Shown: positions 54,863 to 63,999 of the stretch, piece by piece
Position numbering within the stretch: the first letter of the stretch is position 1
Layout: each line of letters opens with the position of its first letter
Assembly (NCBI RefSeq): GCF_013365535.1
Contig: NZ_CP053590.1
Coordinates: 1,788,501 to 1,852,500 of the forward strand
Length of the DNA stretch: 64,000 nt
Source: Aquimarina sp. TRL1
Lineage (GTDB): Bacteria > Bacteroidota > Bacteroidia > Flavobacteriales > Flavobacteriaceae
Reading direction: 5' to 3'
Notes under the pieces: model-generated
Databases searched by the model: none
What the model saw: the letters and a program-made list of their open reading frames with translations, nothing else
Told to the model about the DNA's origin: nothing
Position numbers and translations under genes: made by a program

Positions 54863-57337
54863 CTATTTTTTGAATACTTTTTTTACCGTTGTTTTACCGT
54901 TTATTGTAATGGTCAAGAAATATATACCTCTTCGCAAAGAGGCAATGTCAAACTGTTGAGTAAAAACGCCTTTTTTCTGATGCTTGATTTCATCGGAAAG
55001 AAGAGAGTCTCCTTCCATATTTTTCAAAGTGAAGGAAACCGTATTATTGGTTTTTTCTGTTTGATAGGTAATCGCTAGTTGCTTGGTGGCCGGATTCGGA
55101 TAAACATTCAAGTTAATAGCAGGTTTACTGTTTTCTTTGAATATATCCTTTTCTTTTTGACCATATACGATATCAAAACGCTCCCCTCCGATAACACCTC
55201 TTTTGTTACTTTGAACTACATCATAAATAAAAGGACGTCGGTATGGAGTGTCTTTGAATAATTTGAATTGCATTTGTAAAGAGAATGTTTCTCCGGGTTT
55301 AAGAGGAATTCCCGTCATTACAGCTTTTGGTTCGAAAATTTGAATGGTATTTCTTCCAACAACTTCGATCCCTCTACCATCTCCATAGGCTTTCCAGCGC
55401 TCGAATAACTCCGGACTCATTGTGGCAGTAATATTTCCGTGTTTTAAGAAATGGTTGGTCGTATTGGTTCCGTATATTCCATCATAGAAGTTCAGATCAA
55501 TAATATCTTCTCTTTTAAGATCAGTATTGCGCACATATACATTCGTATAACTTACATTATTCGATGGGTTGGCATCATAAACAGATACATTTTTCCAGGC
55601 AACATTATTATTGTTTCTGGTATTACTGTTTACAGATGAGGTTTCTACACCAATCGGGTCTATTTGAGAGATAACTCTGGCGATTAGACAAAAATGATGC
55701 TTGTCATAATCAAAATCATTCGGATTTGGAGGATACCATGGAATTTCAATAATAGTTTCATCTCCGGGATTCAAATTCGGAATATTTAATGGAATACTGG
55801 TAATTTCATCCCCATGTAATAGATAGGAACCTCCAGGAGTAAAATCATAAAAGTTGATCCAGTTTGTCGGCCATGATAAACCTGTGGATGCCTTGGAGAA
55901 ATAAACACGTAGTTTCCCATCTGAAATAGGAGCACAACCTCTGTTTTTTACTCGTACATATACTCCATTAGGACTGGTCGTTTTGTACTCCGGGTTTTGA
56001 TGGCTGGTTCCTCCGTCCATATTTTGACGTACCCAGATATCTCTACTCGTGTACATGGGTCCGCTAAATGGGTTGGGTTCTATTCCAGTGTCACTACTAC
56101 TGTGATAAGGAGTACGATTATCCATAATGTATAAATCCCCTGTCCCATTTAGGGTAAGTTGATCTCCCAGGTTAACCGGAACCTCATCAAATTGAGGGGT
56201 TTCTGGTCTGGAATCTTGTGTTTCTGCGTAATCAAAAGCTTCTCTTTTAGTAACTACCCCATCTGCATTTACATCAGAACCTACAAAAACCCCTGAAGGA
56301 AAAGCTTCATTGACAGCAGATGTCCAATAATAGACGAATTCATCCGTATTAATAGTGGGACCTGCCCAGGACAGTTCATCATGTCTGGCAGCTGTAGCAA
56401 TCACTCGATTTGGTCCGGAAAGGTCATCAATAAACCCTCCACTGTTACATTGTTCCATTACAATAGAAATTTTACCAGCATTTACTTTGTTTACCTCGGT
56501 AGCAAATTCATCGTCATTTATAGTCTCTCCCCAAAGGTATAATAAAGTATCCCATGCAGTTGCTCCAGAAGTGTCAACACCTCCATGGTCAGTAGTAAAA
56601 ATAAAAAGTTCATCATCTTCATCCAGAATTCCAGATAAGGTATTGAATACTGAAGTAATATTCGCATGCGTAGCAGAAAACTGAATGTCATTGTCCCCAT
56701 CTCCGTCGAGGTCAGGATTAGAATTCGTCCCGTTGGAAATATCAGCTGCAGGATTAGTTCCGTCTGACATCAATGTATAAATATTAGCATCTGCATATCC
56801 GTATTTGTTAACCAAAGTTTTGTAAACGAAAGAGCAGTCATTCCAGTATCTTACATGGTTATTCCCCTGATTCCATCCTCCACTGATAATTACTGCATAT
56901 TTATTAGAAGAAGTACCACAAGGAATATTGTTTACCTGCTTTGCAAAATCTAGAAAGCGTTCCCGGGTTTCTATATGTTTTCTCAATACTTTCATCTCCC
57001 GGATCATATCAGGAGGAGTAGTAGCTTTGGTAATTTCATAACGAGCTGTTTCTACATCAAAAAAGATGTATTGAGCAGGGTGTTCCCAGTTAGCATAAGG
57101 CGCTTCATCAATAAAAAAGAGCCAGGAATGTGATTTAGGACTCCTAATGGTTTTGTTAAAACTTCGAATGCTGTAGTTAGGAGGGAGAACCTCCTGAGAA
57201 CCATAAACCCACTGGTTTTTATCTTGTGATATAACTCCTTTTTCCAATAGAATTTCATAAGCTTTTTCCATTGGAATCTGCGACCATATGTGGGCGCTGG
57301 TCAAAAAAAGAAATGTGAAAATTACTAGATTTTTCAT
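54863..57337 (-). CDS. Secreted clan-CD (C13/legumain-like) cysteine protease with T9SS sorting domain
   Basis: 824 residues from ATG 57337. Signal peptide about 1-19, a pro-region (about 20-140), then a caspase-like fold: KYAVIISGGWNQGNN, catalytic His251 in TTDHGG, catalytic Cys297 in MEQCNSGGF. Acidic loops DLDGDGDND (about 209-217) and DVNADGVVTKRE (about 355-366) look like calcium sites. A beta-rich region follows, and the C terminus is a type A T9SS sorting domain (LNVYPNPATKQL ... GIYFLTITINGKTTVKKVFK). The protein should be exported by T9SS and fixed to the surface or released. Peptidase specificity unknown. Confidence 0.87.
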   Translation of the reverse strand: MKNLVIFTFLFLTSAHIWSQIPMEKAYEILLEKGVISQDKNQWVYGSQEVLPPNYSIRSFNKTIRSPKSHSWLFFIDEAPYANWEHPAQYIFFDVETARYEITKATTPPDMIREMKVLRKHIETRERFLDFAKQVNNIPCGTSSNKYAVIISGGWNQGNNHVRYWNDCSFVYKTLVNKYGYADANIYTLMSDGTNPAADISNGTNSNPDLDGDGDNDIQFSATHANITSVFNTLSGILDEDDELFIFTTDHGGVDTSGATAWDTLLYLWGETINDDEFATEVNKVNAGKISIVMEQCNSGGFIDDLSGPNRVIATAARHDELSWAGPTINTDEFVYYWTSAVNEAFPSGVFVGSDVNADGVVTKREAFDYAETQDSRPETPQFDEVPVNLGDQLTLNGTGDLYIMDNRTPYHSSSDTGIEPNPFSGPMYTSRDIWVRQNMDGGTSHQNPEYKTTSPNGVYVRVKNRGCAPISDGKLRVYFSKASTGLSWPTNWINFYDFTPGGSYLLHGDEITSIPLNIPNLNPGDETIIEIPWYPPNPNDFDYDKHHFCLIARVISQIDPIGVETSSVNSNTRNNNNVAWKNVSVYDANPSNNVSYTNVYVRNTDLKREDIIDLNFYDGIYGTNTTNHFLKHGNITATMSPELFERWKAYGDGRGIEVVGRNTIQIFEPKAVMTGIPLKPGETFSLQMQFKLFKDTPYRRPFIYDVVQSNKRGVIGGERFDIVYGQKEKDIFKENSKPAINLNVYPNPATKQLAITYQTEKTNNTVSFTLKNMEGDSLLSDEIKHQKKGVFTQQFDIASLRRGIYFLTITINGKTTVKKVFKK

Positions 57338-57630
57338 AATTGTCGGTTTTAATATTAGTGAGTGCAAAGGTTTGTTTTTCAGAAGGATAATGTAAGAGTT
57401 GATACCCTGTTTCTAAACAGGTAAATAACTAGGCTACGGTAAGGTCATTCCGTAGAATTAAAACGTATAAAACCAAATCATTTCTTTTTGTGTGAGAATT
57501 GTGTGAATTTGATTAAATTTATGAGCTAATGAAAAAAAATAACTTAAAATATCTCTGTAAAAAGAGAAATAGAATTTTCATTACAAAAACACAGTATCTT
57601 TACCTTTTTCTTTAAAAAAACAACAATAAA

Positions 57631-59184
57631 ATGGCAGCGATTGCAACAGATTTTGGAATTCAGGAAGCGCTACAACAGTTAGGTGTTTCTGAACAGAATA
57701 AAGGAACATCTACCGGAGCAGACTGGTTTTCTTCTGGAGAAGAAATCTTGTCTTATTCACCTGTTGATGGAGCATTGATAGGAAAAGTATTTACCACAAC
57801 TCAGGAAGATTATGAAAAAGTTATTCAGACAGCAACAACAGCTTTTGCTTCTTGGAGAAAAGTACCGGCGCCTCAGCGAGGAGAAATTGTCAGACAATTT
57901 GGAGAAGAGTTAAGAAGATTAAAAGAACCTTTGGGGAAATTAGTCTCTTATGAAATGGGGAAATCCTACCAAGAAGGATTAGGAGAAGTGCAGGAAATGA
58001 TTGATATCTGTGATTTTGCCGTTGGGTTATCTAGGCAGTTGCATGGATTGACAATGCATTCAGAGCGTCCGGGACATAGAATGTATGAGCAATATCACCC
58101 GCTGGGAATTGTAGGGATTATAAGTGCGTTTAACTTTCCGGTAGCTGTATGGTCATGGAATACAGCATTAGCATGGATATGTGGAGATGTATGTGTGTGG
58201 AAACCAAGTGAAAAAACACCACTTTGTGGGATTGCCTGTCAGAATATAATAACTAAGGTGTTACAAGAAAACAACCTACCTGAAGGAATCTCCTGTTTAG
58301 TTAATGGAGATTATAAGGTTGGAGAAATGATCACTACAGATAAGAGAATTCCTTTAGTTTCAGCTACAGGCTCAACCAGAATGGGGAAGATTGTTGCAAG
58401 TACAGTTGGACAACGATTAGGAAAATCATTGTTAGAATTAGGAGGGAATAATGCGATTATTGTGACACCCGATGCAGATATCAAGATGACAGTTATCGGA
58501 GCAGTTTTTGGAGCAGTTGGAACAGCAGGTCAGCGATGTACCTCTACACGTAGATTAATAATTCACGAATCTATTTATGACAAAGTGAAAAATGCAGTAG
58601 TAGATGCGTATAAGCAATTGAGAATAGGAAACCCGCTAGATGAGAATAATCATGTAGGTCCTCTTATTGATAAAGATGCTGTAAAAGGATATCAGGAAGC
58701 GTTACAAAAAGTAGTAGAAGAAGGAGGAAATATTATAGTAGATGGAGGTGTTTTATCAGGAGAAGGTTATGAAAGTGGTTGTTATGTAAAGCCAGCTATT
58801 GCAGAAGCAAACAACACTTATGAAATTGTACAACATGAGACCTTCGCTCCGGTATTATATCTGTTGAAATATAGTGGAGAAGTAGAAAATGCTATTGAAA
58901 TACAAAATGGAGTGACACAAGGACTTTCTTCGGCAATTATGACAAATAACCTTAGAGAGGCAGAACGATTCTTATCAGCAGCAGGTTCTGATTGTGGGAT
59001 TGCCAATGTAAATATAGGAACCTCAGGAGCTGAAATCGGAGGAGCATTCGGTGGAGAAAAAGATACCGGAGGAGGAAGAGAATCCGGTTCTGATGCCTGG
59101 AAAGTCTATATGAGGCGTCAGACAAATACAATAAATTATACTACAGAATTACCCTTAGCACAAGGTATTAAATTCGACCTCTAA
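57631..59184 (+). CDS. ALDH7-type aldehyde dehydrogenase (piperideine-6-carboxylate / alpha-aminoadipate semialdehyde dehydrogenase-like)
   Basis: 517 residues. NAD+-dependent enzyme with FNFPVAVWSWN, the ELGGNN glutamate, catalytic Cys in GQRCTSTRR (about 310) and the C-terminal GGGRESGSDAWKVYMRRQT. These features, and NLPLAQGIKF-like end (ELPLAQGIKF), are those of human antiquitin ALDH7A1 and bacterial AmaB, which oxidise alpha-aminoadipate semialdehyde in lysine breakdown. In this context a kynurenine-pathway semialdehyde is an alternative, but the sequence favours ALDH7. Followed by a strong terminator. Confidence 0.9.
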   Translation: MAAIATDFGIQEALQQLGVSEQNKGTSTGADWFSSGEEILSYSPVDGALIGKVFTTTQEDYEKVIQTATTAFASWRKVPAPQRGEIVRQFGEELRRLKEPLGKLVSYEMGKSYQEGLGEVQEMIDICDFAVGLSRQLHGLTMHSERPGHRMYEQYHPLGIVGIISAFNFPVAVWSWNTALAWICGDVCVWKPSEKTPLCGIACQNIITKVLQENNLPEGISCLVNGDYKVGEMITTDKRIPLVSATGSTRMGKIVASTVGQRLGKSLLELGGNNAIIVTPDADIKMTVIGAVFGAVGTAGQRCTSTRRLIIHESIYDKVKNAVVDAYKQLRIGNPLDENNHVGPLIDKDAVKGYQEALQKVVEEGGNIIVDGGVLSGEGYESGCYVKPAIAEANNTYEIVQHETFAPVLYLLKYSGEVENAIEIQNGVTQGLSSAIMTNNLREAERFLSAAGSDCGIANVNIGTSGAEIGGAFGGEKDTGGGRESGSDAWKVYMRRQTNTINYTTELPLAQGIKFDL

Positions 59185-59211
59185 GTAGGGAATTCTTAAT
59201 TTTAAGAGATT

Positions 59212-59256
59212 AAAAAAGCATCGTTTCAAATAGAAAATTGAAACGATGCTTTTTTT
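59212..59256 (+). terminator. Terminator after the aldehyde dehydrogenase gene
   Basis: 18-bp stem AAAAAAGCATCGTTTCAA / TTGAAACGATGCTTTTTT with an 8-nt loop and T-rich tail. Confidence 0.92.
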
Positions 59257-59411
59257 ATTTTTTTTACTTAAAAAAAAGAAGAGAGGATGAGTGTTATACA
59301 TAGATAAACAAAGGGAATATTGTTGATTCACAGGAGGAGAATACTTGTGATATTTGCGGGTTAAGTGTAAAATTTTTGCTAAAAATTAAGACAATTGATA
59401 TAATTTTAGGT

Positions 59412-59443
59412 TAAATTTGGATAATTCTCACAAATTAAATTTG
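59412..59443 (+). promoter_or_regulatory. Two TAAATTTG boxes upstream of the propeller protein gene
   Basis: TAAATTTG at 59412-59419 and again at 59436-59443, within a short direct repeat. Both fit the -7 consensus; the first has a TTG 14 nt upstream (59395-59397). The second is only 5 nt from the ATG. Weak evidence for the start site. Confidence 0.3.
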
Positions 59444-59448
59444 AAATT

Positions 59449-62400
59449 ATGAAATTGTCATTACTCTTCACACGAAAGAGTGTTTCAGTTTTTGCAGTGC
59501 TGTGTATTGGATATACAGCCGGGGCTCAACAACTGAAGACACAAGCCGATCAGCAACCCATTACAAAGGGGCACTCGCTTTACAAAGCATCTAAACTTTA
59601 TGACAGTAAATCCGGTCCTGTTGAAACAAAAATCTCCAGAGTAGGAGATAGAGCATTGGACAGGATGGAGTACGAATTCAATCTTTTAAAAAACCCTTAC
59701 TCCGGAAAAATTCCAAAAGGAATCAAAGATTTAGAAATTGAATTCTCTAAGAAAATCAGTACCGGAGATGATTTTAAGAAATCTGCAGCTTCTATGAAAG
59801 GAAGTTTTTCGTATTGGAAAAATCGGGGACCTCATAATGTTGGAGGTAGAACAAGAGCATTAGCAATTGATGCGACGAATGAAAATGTAATTTTTGCAGG
59901 AGGGGTTTCTGGAGGACTTTGGCGTTCAACTAACGGAGGAACCACCTGGAAAAAAGTAACACGACCTAGACAATCCCCCAGTATTACCTGTATTGTTCAG
60001 GATCCAAGACCGAGAAAACAACATATTTGGTATTATGGGTCAGGAGAAAGATCAGGAAACTCAGCTTCTGGAGGAGGAGCGTTTTATGGAGGGAATGGAG
60101 TTTATAAGTCTATGAATGGAGGAAGAACCTGGAGATTACTTCAAGCTACAAATGATGGAGAAATTGGTTCTTTTTCTTCTTTTGATTTGATTAATTCTAT
60201 TGCAGTAGACCCAACAAACGGAGATCTATATGTAGCAACCTTTGAAGGATTGCACCGTTCTCAGGATGGAGGAAGATCATTTGAAGAAGTGCTAGCAGGA
60301 GGTCGTGATAACCGAGTAGAAGTAACGATTTCTTCTACAGGAGTTATCTATGCAACCATCGATTCGGAAGGAGATCCAAACAAAGGATTTTTTACATCTA
60401 CTGATGGGACAAACTGGACTGATATTACCCCAGAAACAATGCCGGAAACATATGGTAGAACTGTCATGGGGATTGACCCTTCTAATGAAAATACTGTTTA
60501 CTTTTTCTCACAAACCCCAGCTGGAGCAGGAGAATTATTATTCAAATATGATGCAGGAGCAGGAAGCTGGACTGAGCTTACAGAAAACTTGCCAAATACC
60601 ATTGGAGGAAGAGCAGGAAACCTGAACTTACAGGGAGGATATAATATGGTTGTAAAAGTACACCCTTCGAATTCTGATATGGTATTTGTAGGAGGAACAA
60701 ATTTATACAGATCTGAAACAGGATTTACAACTCCTACAGGAAGAGAAGGATGGGTAGCAGGATATACCGCAGCTAGTGATAGTTATGCACTGTATCCAAA
60801 CCAGCATCCAGATCAGCATGCCTTAGTATTCTATCCGTCGAACCCTGATAAAGTATTGACAGGAAATGATGGAGGAGTTTTTGTTACAGAAGATATAACA
60901 GCTACATCTGTAGATCCAGAAGCAGTAGTATGGACTTCATTAAATAACGGATATGTAACTACACAACCATATGCGTTTTCTTTTGATCCAGATGCTAATA
61001 GTGATGATATGTTAGCAGGATTTCAGGATAATGGAACCTGGTTTACGAATTCTACGAATCCAACAGAAGCATGGGCAGAAGATTTTGGAGGAGATGGATC
61101 TGTGAATGCAATAGCAGACGGAGGAAGAACCAGATATGTTTCTTCGCAATTCGGAAATGTATATCGACTTAATTTTGATGAAGCAGGAGAATATGAATCT
61201 TTTACGAGAGTACGTCCCGCAGGAGCAAATGGTCTTGGTTTTGTGGCTCCATTTATTTTGGATCCTAATAATGACAACATTATGTATATGCCTGCAGGAA
61301 ATATTATCTGGAGAAATAATAATCTGGATGAGATCCCATTATTCTCTAATGCATTGGCAACGGTTAATTGGGTAAGTTTAGCGAATACTGCTGCAGGAGG
61401 AACGATCACTGCTCTTGGAGTTTCTAAATATCCAGTAGCAAATCGCCTGTACTATGGAACTAATAATGGGTTTATATACAGAATGGATAATGCTAATATC
61501 GATAATCAGGCAGTAGTAGATATCTCCAGTGGAAAAGGGTTACCTCCAGGGCATGTAAGCGATATTACAGTAGATCCATCTAATTCGGATCGATTAATCG
61601 TTTCATTTTCTAATTATGGGATACAAAGTTTATTCTTGTCAGATGATGCAGGAGAAACATGGGTGAATATTAGTGGTAATTTAGAGGAAAACCCTGATGG
61701 AACAGGAAATGGACCTTCTGTACGAGGAGCGGCATTCTTTGGTAGTAGCCAAGGGTTCTTTGGTACTAAAAGACAAAAAGTATTTGCAGCAACCAGTACA
61801 GGGTTATATTATGCAAATAGCTTAAGAGGAGAAAAGACACGATGGATTAAAGAGCCAATAGTTATCGGTAATGCGGTAATTCATCAAGTAAAAACAAGAA
61901 AAGATGGTTTTGTTGGTGTAGCTGCACATGGAAACGGACTATTTAGTGCCAGATTTCCTATGATTTTAAATCAGTTGCCAGAATCTACATTAAGCGTTGC
62001 ATATTTATTACCAGATTTGGACGCAGATGTGAATAGCGAAGATACTGTAATTGATGTGGAAGGACTATTTACACAATCAGCAGGGAATGCTATTTCAATA
62101 GAGTTAACAAATTCGAATCCTGATTTAGTAACAGCTACCTTAAGTGGGAATACATTGACACTATCGTATGCAACTGATGGCGTAGGACAGGCATCTATAG
62201 GATTGATTGCTACTTCAGGAAAAGAAAAAGTAGCCGAAGGATTTACAGTAAGTGTAAGCAAGCCTGCTTTATATGAGCAGACTGCTGCAGCAATTAATTC
62301 AACCCCATCCCAATTATTCCTTGATTTTGGAGGATTGGCACAATCAGCTGATGATTTTGTCGTACCAGAAGGGTATACCTGGAAAGTAGACCGTGTATTA

Positions 62401-63108
62401 GCATTTGGAGGGGCGAATAATGCTCCGGAATTAACAAATGCGACAGTAGTTATTTATGCGGACAATGGTGGAGTACCAGGAGATGAGGTGTATAATAGTG
62501 GTGCACTGGCACCGATTTCAGAGCCTAATGATGCAAACCTGAATCTGTTACTTCCCGAAGAATTGGTATTGGAAAGTGGTAATTACTGGTTATCTGTATA
62601 TGTAAATCTGACATTTAATCCTGGGGCTACTCAATGGTTCTGGTCTTCTCAGGAAGCAGGAATAGGAGCAGAGTCTCATTTTAAAGATGATTTGAATCTA
62701 TTTGGAACAGGAGCAACTGACTGGACTTCTCTTTCAGTAGCTTTTGGAAAACCACAATTAGATCAGGTATTCCAGATTTACGGAATTATACAGGAGTCAG
62801 GAACTGCTGGAGTTGGACAAGAAGTAGCTAAGGATGAGGCGTTAGTAACATTGGATGCAGAATTAAAAACTGCGATCTGGCCTAACCCTTCTTACAATAC
62901 ATTTATGTTTAATTTCAGAGCGATGGGAGCTCAGAAAAAAGTATCTCTTCACGTATTTGATATTACAGGAAAAATGGTGCATGAAGCTTCTGATATTGAT
63001 GTGAGATCTGAATATGTTTGGAATGCATCTGATAGACCTGCTGGATTCTATTTTGTGAAAATAGAAGGAGAAGGAATTAGTAAAAACCTAAAGCTTATCA
63101 AACGATAA
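59449..63108 (+). CDS. Large secreted Asp-box (BNR/VPS10-like) propeller protein with T9SS sorting domain
   Basis: 1219 residues. Signal peptide 1-26 (TAGAQ). From about 120 to 840 a beta-propeller region with Asp-box repeats: STNGGTTW, SMNGGRTW, SQDGGRSF, STDGTNW and SDDAGETW, each followed by a hydrophobic strand, resembling sortilin/VPS10 and sialidase-like propellers. Then cadherin-like and jelly-roll-like beta modules (about 850-1120), and a type A T9SS sorting domain (AIWPNPSYNTFMFNF ... GFYFVKIEGEGIS). Sialidase catalytic residues are not evident, so a binding or structural surface role is more likely. Confidence 0.87.
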   Translation: MKLSLLFTRKSVSVFAVLCIGYTAGAQQLKTQADQQPITKGHSLYKASKLYDSKSGPVETKISRVGDRALDRMEYEFNLLKNPYSGKIPKGIKDLEIEFSKKISTGDDFKKSAASMKGSFSYWKNRGPHNVGGRTRALAIDATNENVIFAGGVSGGLWRSTNGGTTWKKVTRPRQSPSITCIVQDPRPRKQHIWYYGSGERSGNSASGGGAFYGGNGVYKSMNGGRTWRLLQATNDGEIGSFSSFDLINSIAVDPTNGDLYVATFEGLHRSQDGGRSFEEVLAGGRDNRVEVTISSTGVIYATIDSEGDPNKGFFTSTDGTNWTDITPETMPETYGRTVMGIDPSNENTVYFFSQTPAGAGELLFKYDAGAGSWTELTENLPNTIGGRAGNLNLQGGYNMVVKVHPSNSDMVFVGGTNLYRSETGFTTPTGREGWVAGYTAASDSYALYPNQHPDQHALVFYPSNPDKVLTGNDGGVFVTEDITATSVDPEAVVWTSLNNGYVTTQPYAFSFDPDANSDDMLAGFQDNGTWFTNSTNPTEAWAEDFGGDGSVNAIADGGRTRYVSSQFGNVYRLNFDEAGEYESFTRVRPAGANGLGFVAPFILDPNNDNIMYMPAGNIIWRNNNLDEIPLFSNALATVNWVSLANTAAGGTITALGVSKYPVANRLYYGTNNGFIYRMDNANIDNQAVVDISSGKGLPPGHVSDITVDPSNSDRLIVSFSNYGIQSLFLSDDAGETWVNISGNLEENPDGTGNGPSVRGAAFFGSSQGFFGTKRQKVFAATSTGLYYANSLRGEKTRWIKEPIVIGNAVIHQVKTRKDGFVGVAAHGNGLFSARFPMILNQLPESTLSVAYLLPDLDADVNSEDTVIDVEGLFTQSAGNAISIELTNSNPDLVTATLSGNTLTLSYATDGVGQASIGLIATSGKEKVAEGFTVSVSKPALYEQTAAAINSTPSQLFLDFGGLAQSADDFVVPEGYTWKVDRVLAFGGANNAPELTNATVVIYADNGGVPGDEVYNSGALAPISEPNDANLNLLLPEELVLESGNYWLSVYVNLTFNPGATQWFWSSQEAGIGAESHFKDDLNLFGTGATDWTSLSVAFGKPQLDQVFQIYGIIQESGTAGVGQEVAKDEALVTLDAELKTAIWPNPSYNTFMFNFRAMGAQKKVSLHVFDITGKMVHEASDIDVRSEYVWNASDRPAGFYFVKIEGEGISKNLKLIKR

Positions 63109-63141
63109 GTAATATATAAGCTTTAAAATAAGAATCTAAAG

Positions 63142-63201
63142 ATTGCCTGGGAATGATTTTTGTAATAATTCATTACAAAAAAGTTACCAGGCAATTTTTT
63201 T
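63142..63201 (+). terminator. Compound terminator after the propeller protein gene
   Basis: Outer stem ATTGCCTGG / CCAGGCAAT (63142-63150 with 63087+100 to 63195, i.e. 63187-63195) and inner stem TTTTTGTAAT / ATTACAAAAA (63157-63166 with 63172-63181), then a T run. Confidence 0.82.
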
Positions 63202-63235
63202 AATTTAAAAAAAAATAATTGATAAAAATATAGTG

Positions 63236-63679
63236 ATGAGTAAGGTGTTATTTGTGCTTATATGTATCGGATGTATTTCTTGTAAATCACCAGGGATTGC
63301 ACAAGAAAAAGATGTGAAAAAAGAAAAACCAGCTACGACAGTAAAGAAACCTCAATATATGGGAGAAGAGGAAGCCATTAATCCGGGAACCCTTCTTTTT
63401 ACAGCGGAATTGATCAGCCTGTCAGAAAACAAAAAAGCAAATGCATGTGCCCAAAAGAATACGACAGTTGCAGTGGTCCGTGTGATTACTCTTATTGGAG
63501 CAGGAGCAGGGGTGACTCGTGTGGTAAACCCAGGAGAAGAAATAGCACTGGGAGTAAGTGCTGCATTTTATAAAACAAATAAGGGGGATACAAGTAGAAA
63601 TAAATTGAAGATTCAGGTGTTGGAGGAAATCTGTTTCACCAATAATCAACCGGGATATAAGGTATTGCGAATTGAATAA
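63236..63679 (+). CDS. Small lipoprotein of unknown function
   Basis: 147 residues from ATG 63236. Signal peptide with lipobox CISC (second Cys, about residue 16) and KSPGIAQEKDVKKEK linker. The mature part has an ETA-like strand FTAELISLSENKKANACAQK and a glycine-rich segment ITLIGAGAGVTRVVNPG, suggesting a compact beta domain. Not recognised. Confidence 0.7.
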   Translation: MSKVLFVLICIGCISCKSPGIAQEKDVKKEKPATTVKKPQYMGEEEAINPGTLLFTAELISLSENKKANACAQKNTTVAVVRVITLIGAGAGVTRVVNPGEEIALGVSAAFYKTNKGDTSRNKLKIQVLEEICFTNNQPGYKVLRIE

Positions 63680-63765
63680 AAAAACTTTCTTGCCTTTATA
63701 GAGAAAGAAAGCTGTTTAGCTACGCTAAGATAATGGTCAATCTGGGGAAAAGAATTAATAGAAAA

Positions 63766-63790
63766 TGCCAATAGCTTTTTACTATTGGCA
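63766..63790. terminator. Hairpin between convergent lipoprotein and right-edge gene
   Basis: TGCCAATAG / CTATTGGCA, 9-bp stem and 7-nt loop. T-rich after it on the minus strand, so it most likely ends the gene entering from the right edge. Confidence 0.55.
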
Positions 63791-63801
63791 ATAAGATTTC
63801 T

Positions 63802-63999
63802 TTAGTCTTTTATGTTTTCTATCGTTTTGTTTATAACATAACAGAGATCAGGTCTGAATAAAGGAAAAGGAGGAAGACCAATGGAGTTGCATTCTTTTGA
63901 ATACCATTCGTTTAAATCGGTTAGTAGTTTTTCTTTTTGAGGGTAATTGAGAGGTTTTTTTCCTGTAATATAATCTCTCAAATCCCAATCGATGTATGT
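63802..63999 (-). CDS. C-terminal fragment of an unidentified protein (cut by right edge)
   Basis: Open minus-strand frame of 65 codons plus stop TAA (63804-63802), running off the window. The visible end contains YIDWDLRDYITGKKPL, LLTDLNEWYSKECNS and LPPFPLFRPDLCYVIN. No start is visible. The coding-like amino acid mix, lack of stops and the hairpin just beyond its stop support a real gene. Family not recognised. Confidence 0.65.
   Translation of the reverse strand, partial: TYIDWDLRDYITGKKPLNYPQKEKLLTDLNEWYSKECNSIGLPPFPLFRPDLCYVINKTIENIKD

Noticed and set aside
56355..56684. 109-codon + strand ORF inside the protease gene
   Set aside because: Shadow of the minus-strand coding frame; no start context and no neighbour.
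61023..61409. 128-codon minus-strand ORF inside the propeller gene
   Set aside because: Antisense shadow of Gly/Asn-rich coding sequence with no promoter or coding bias.
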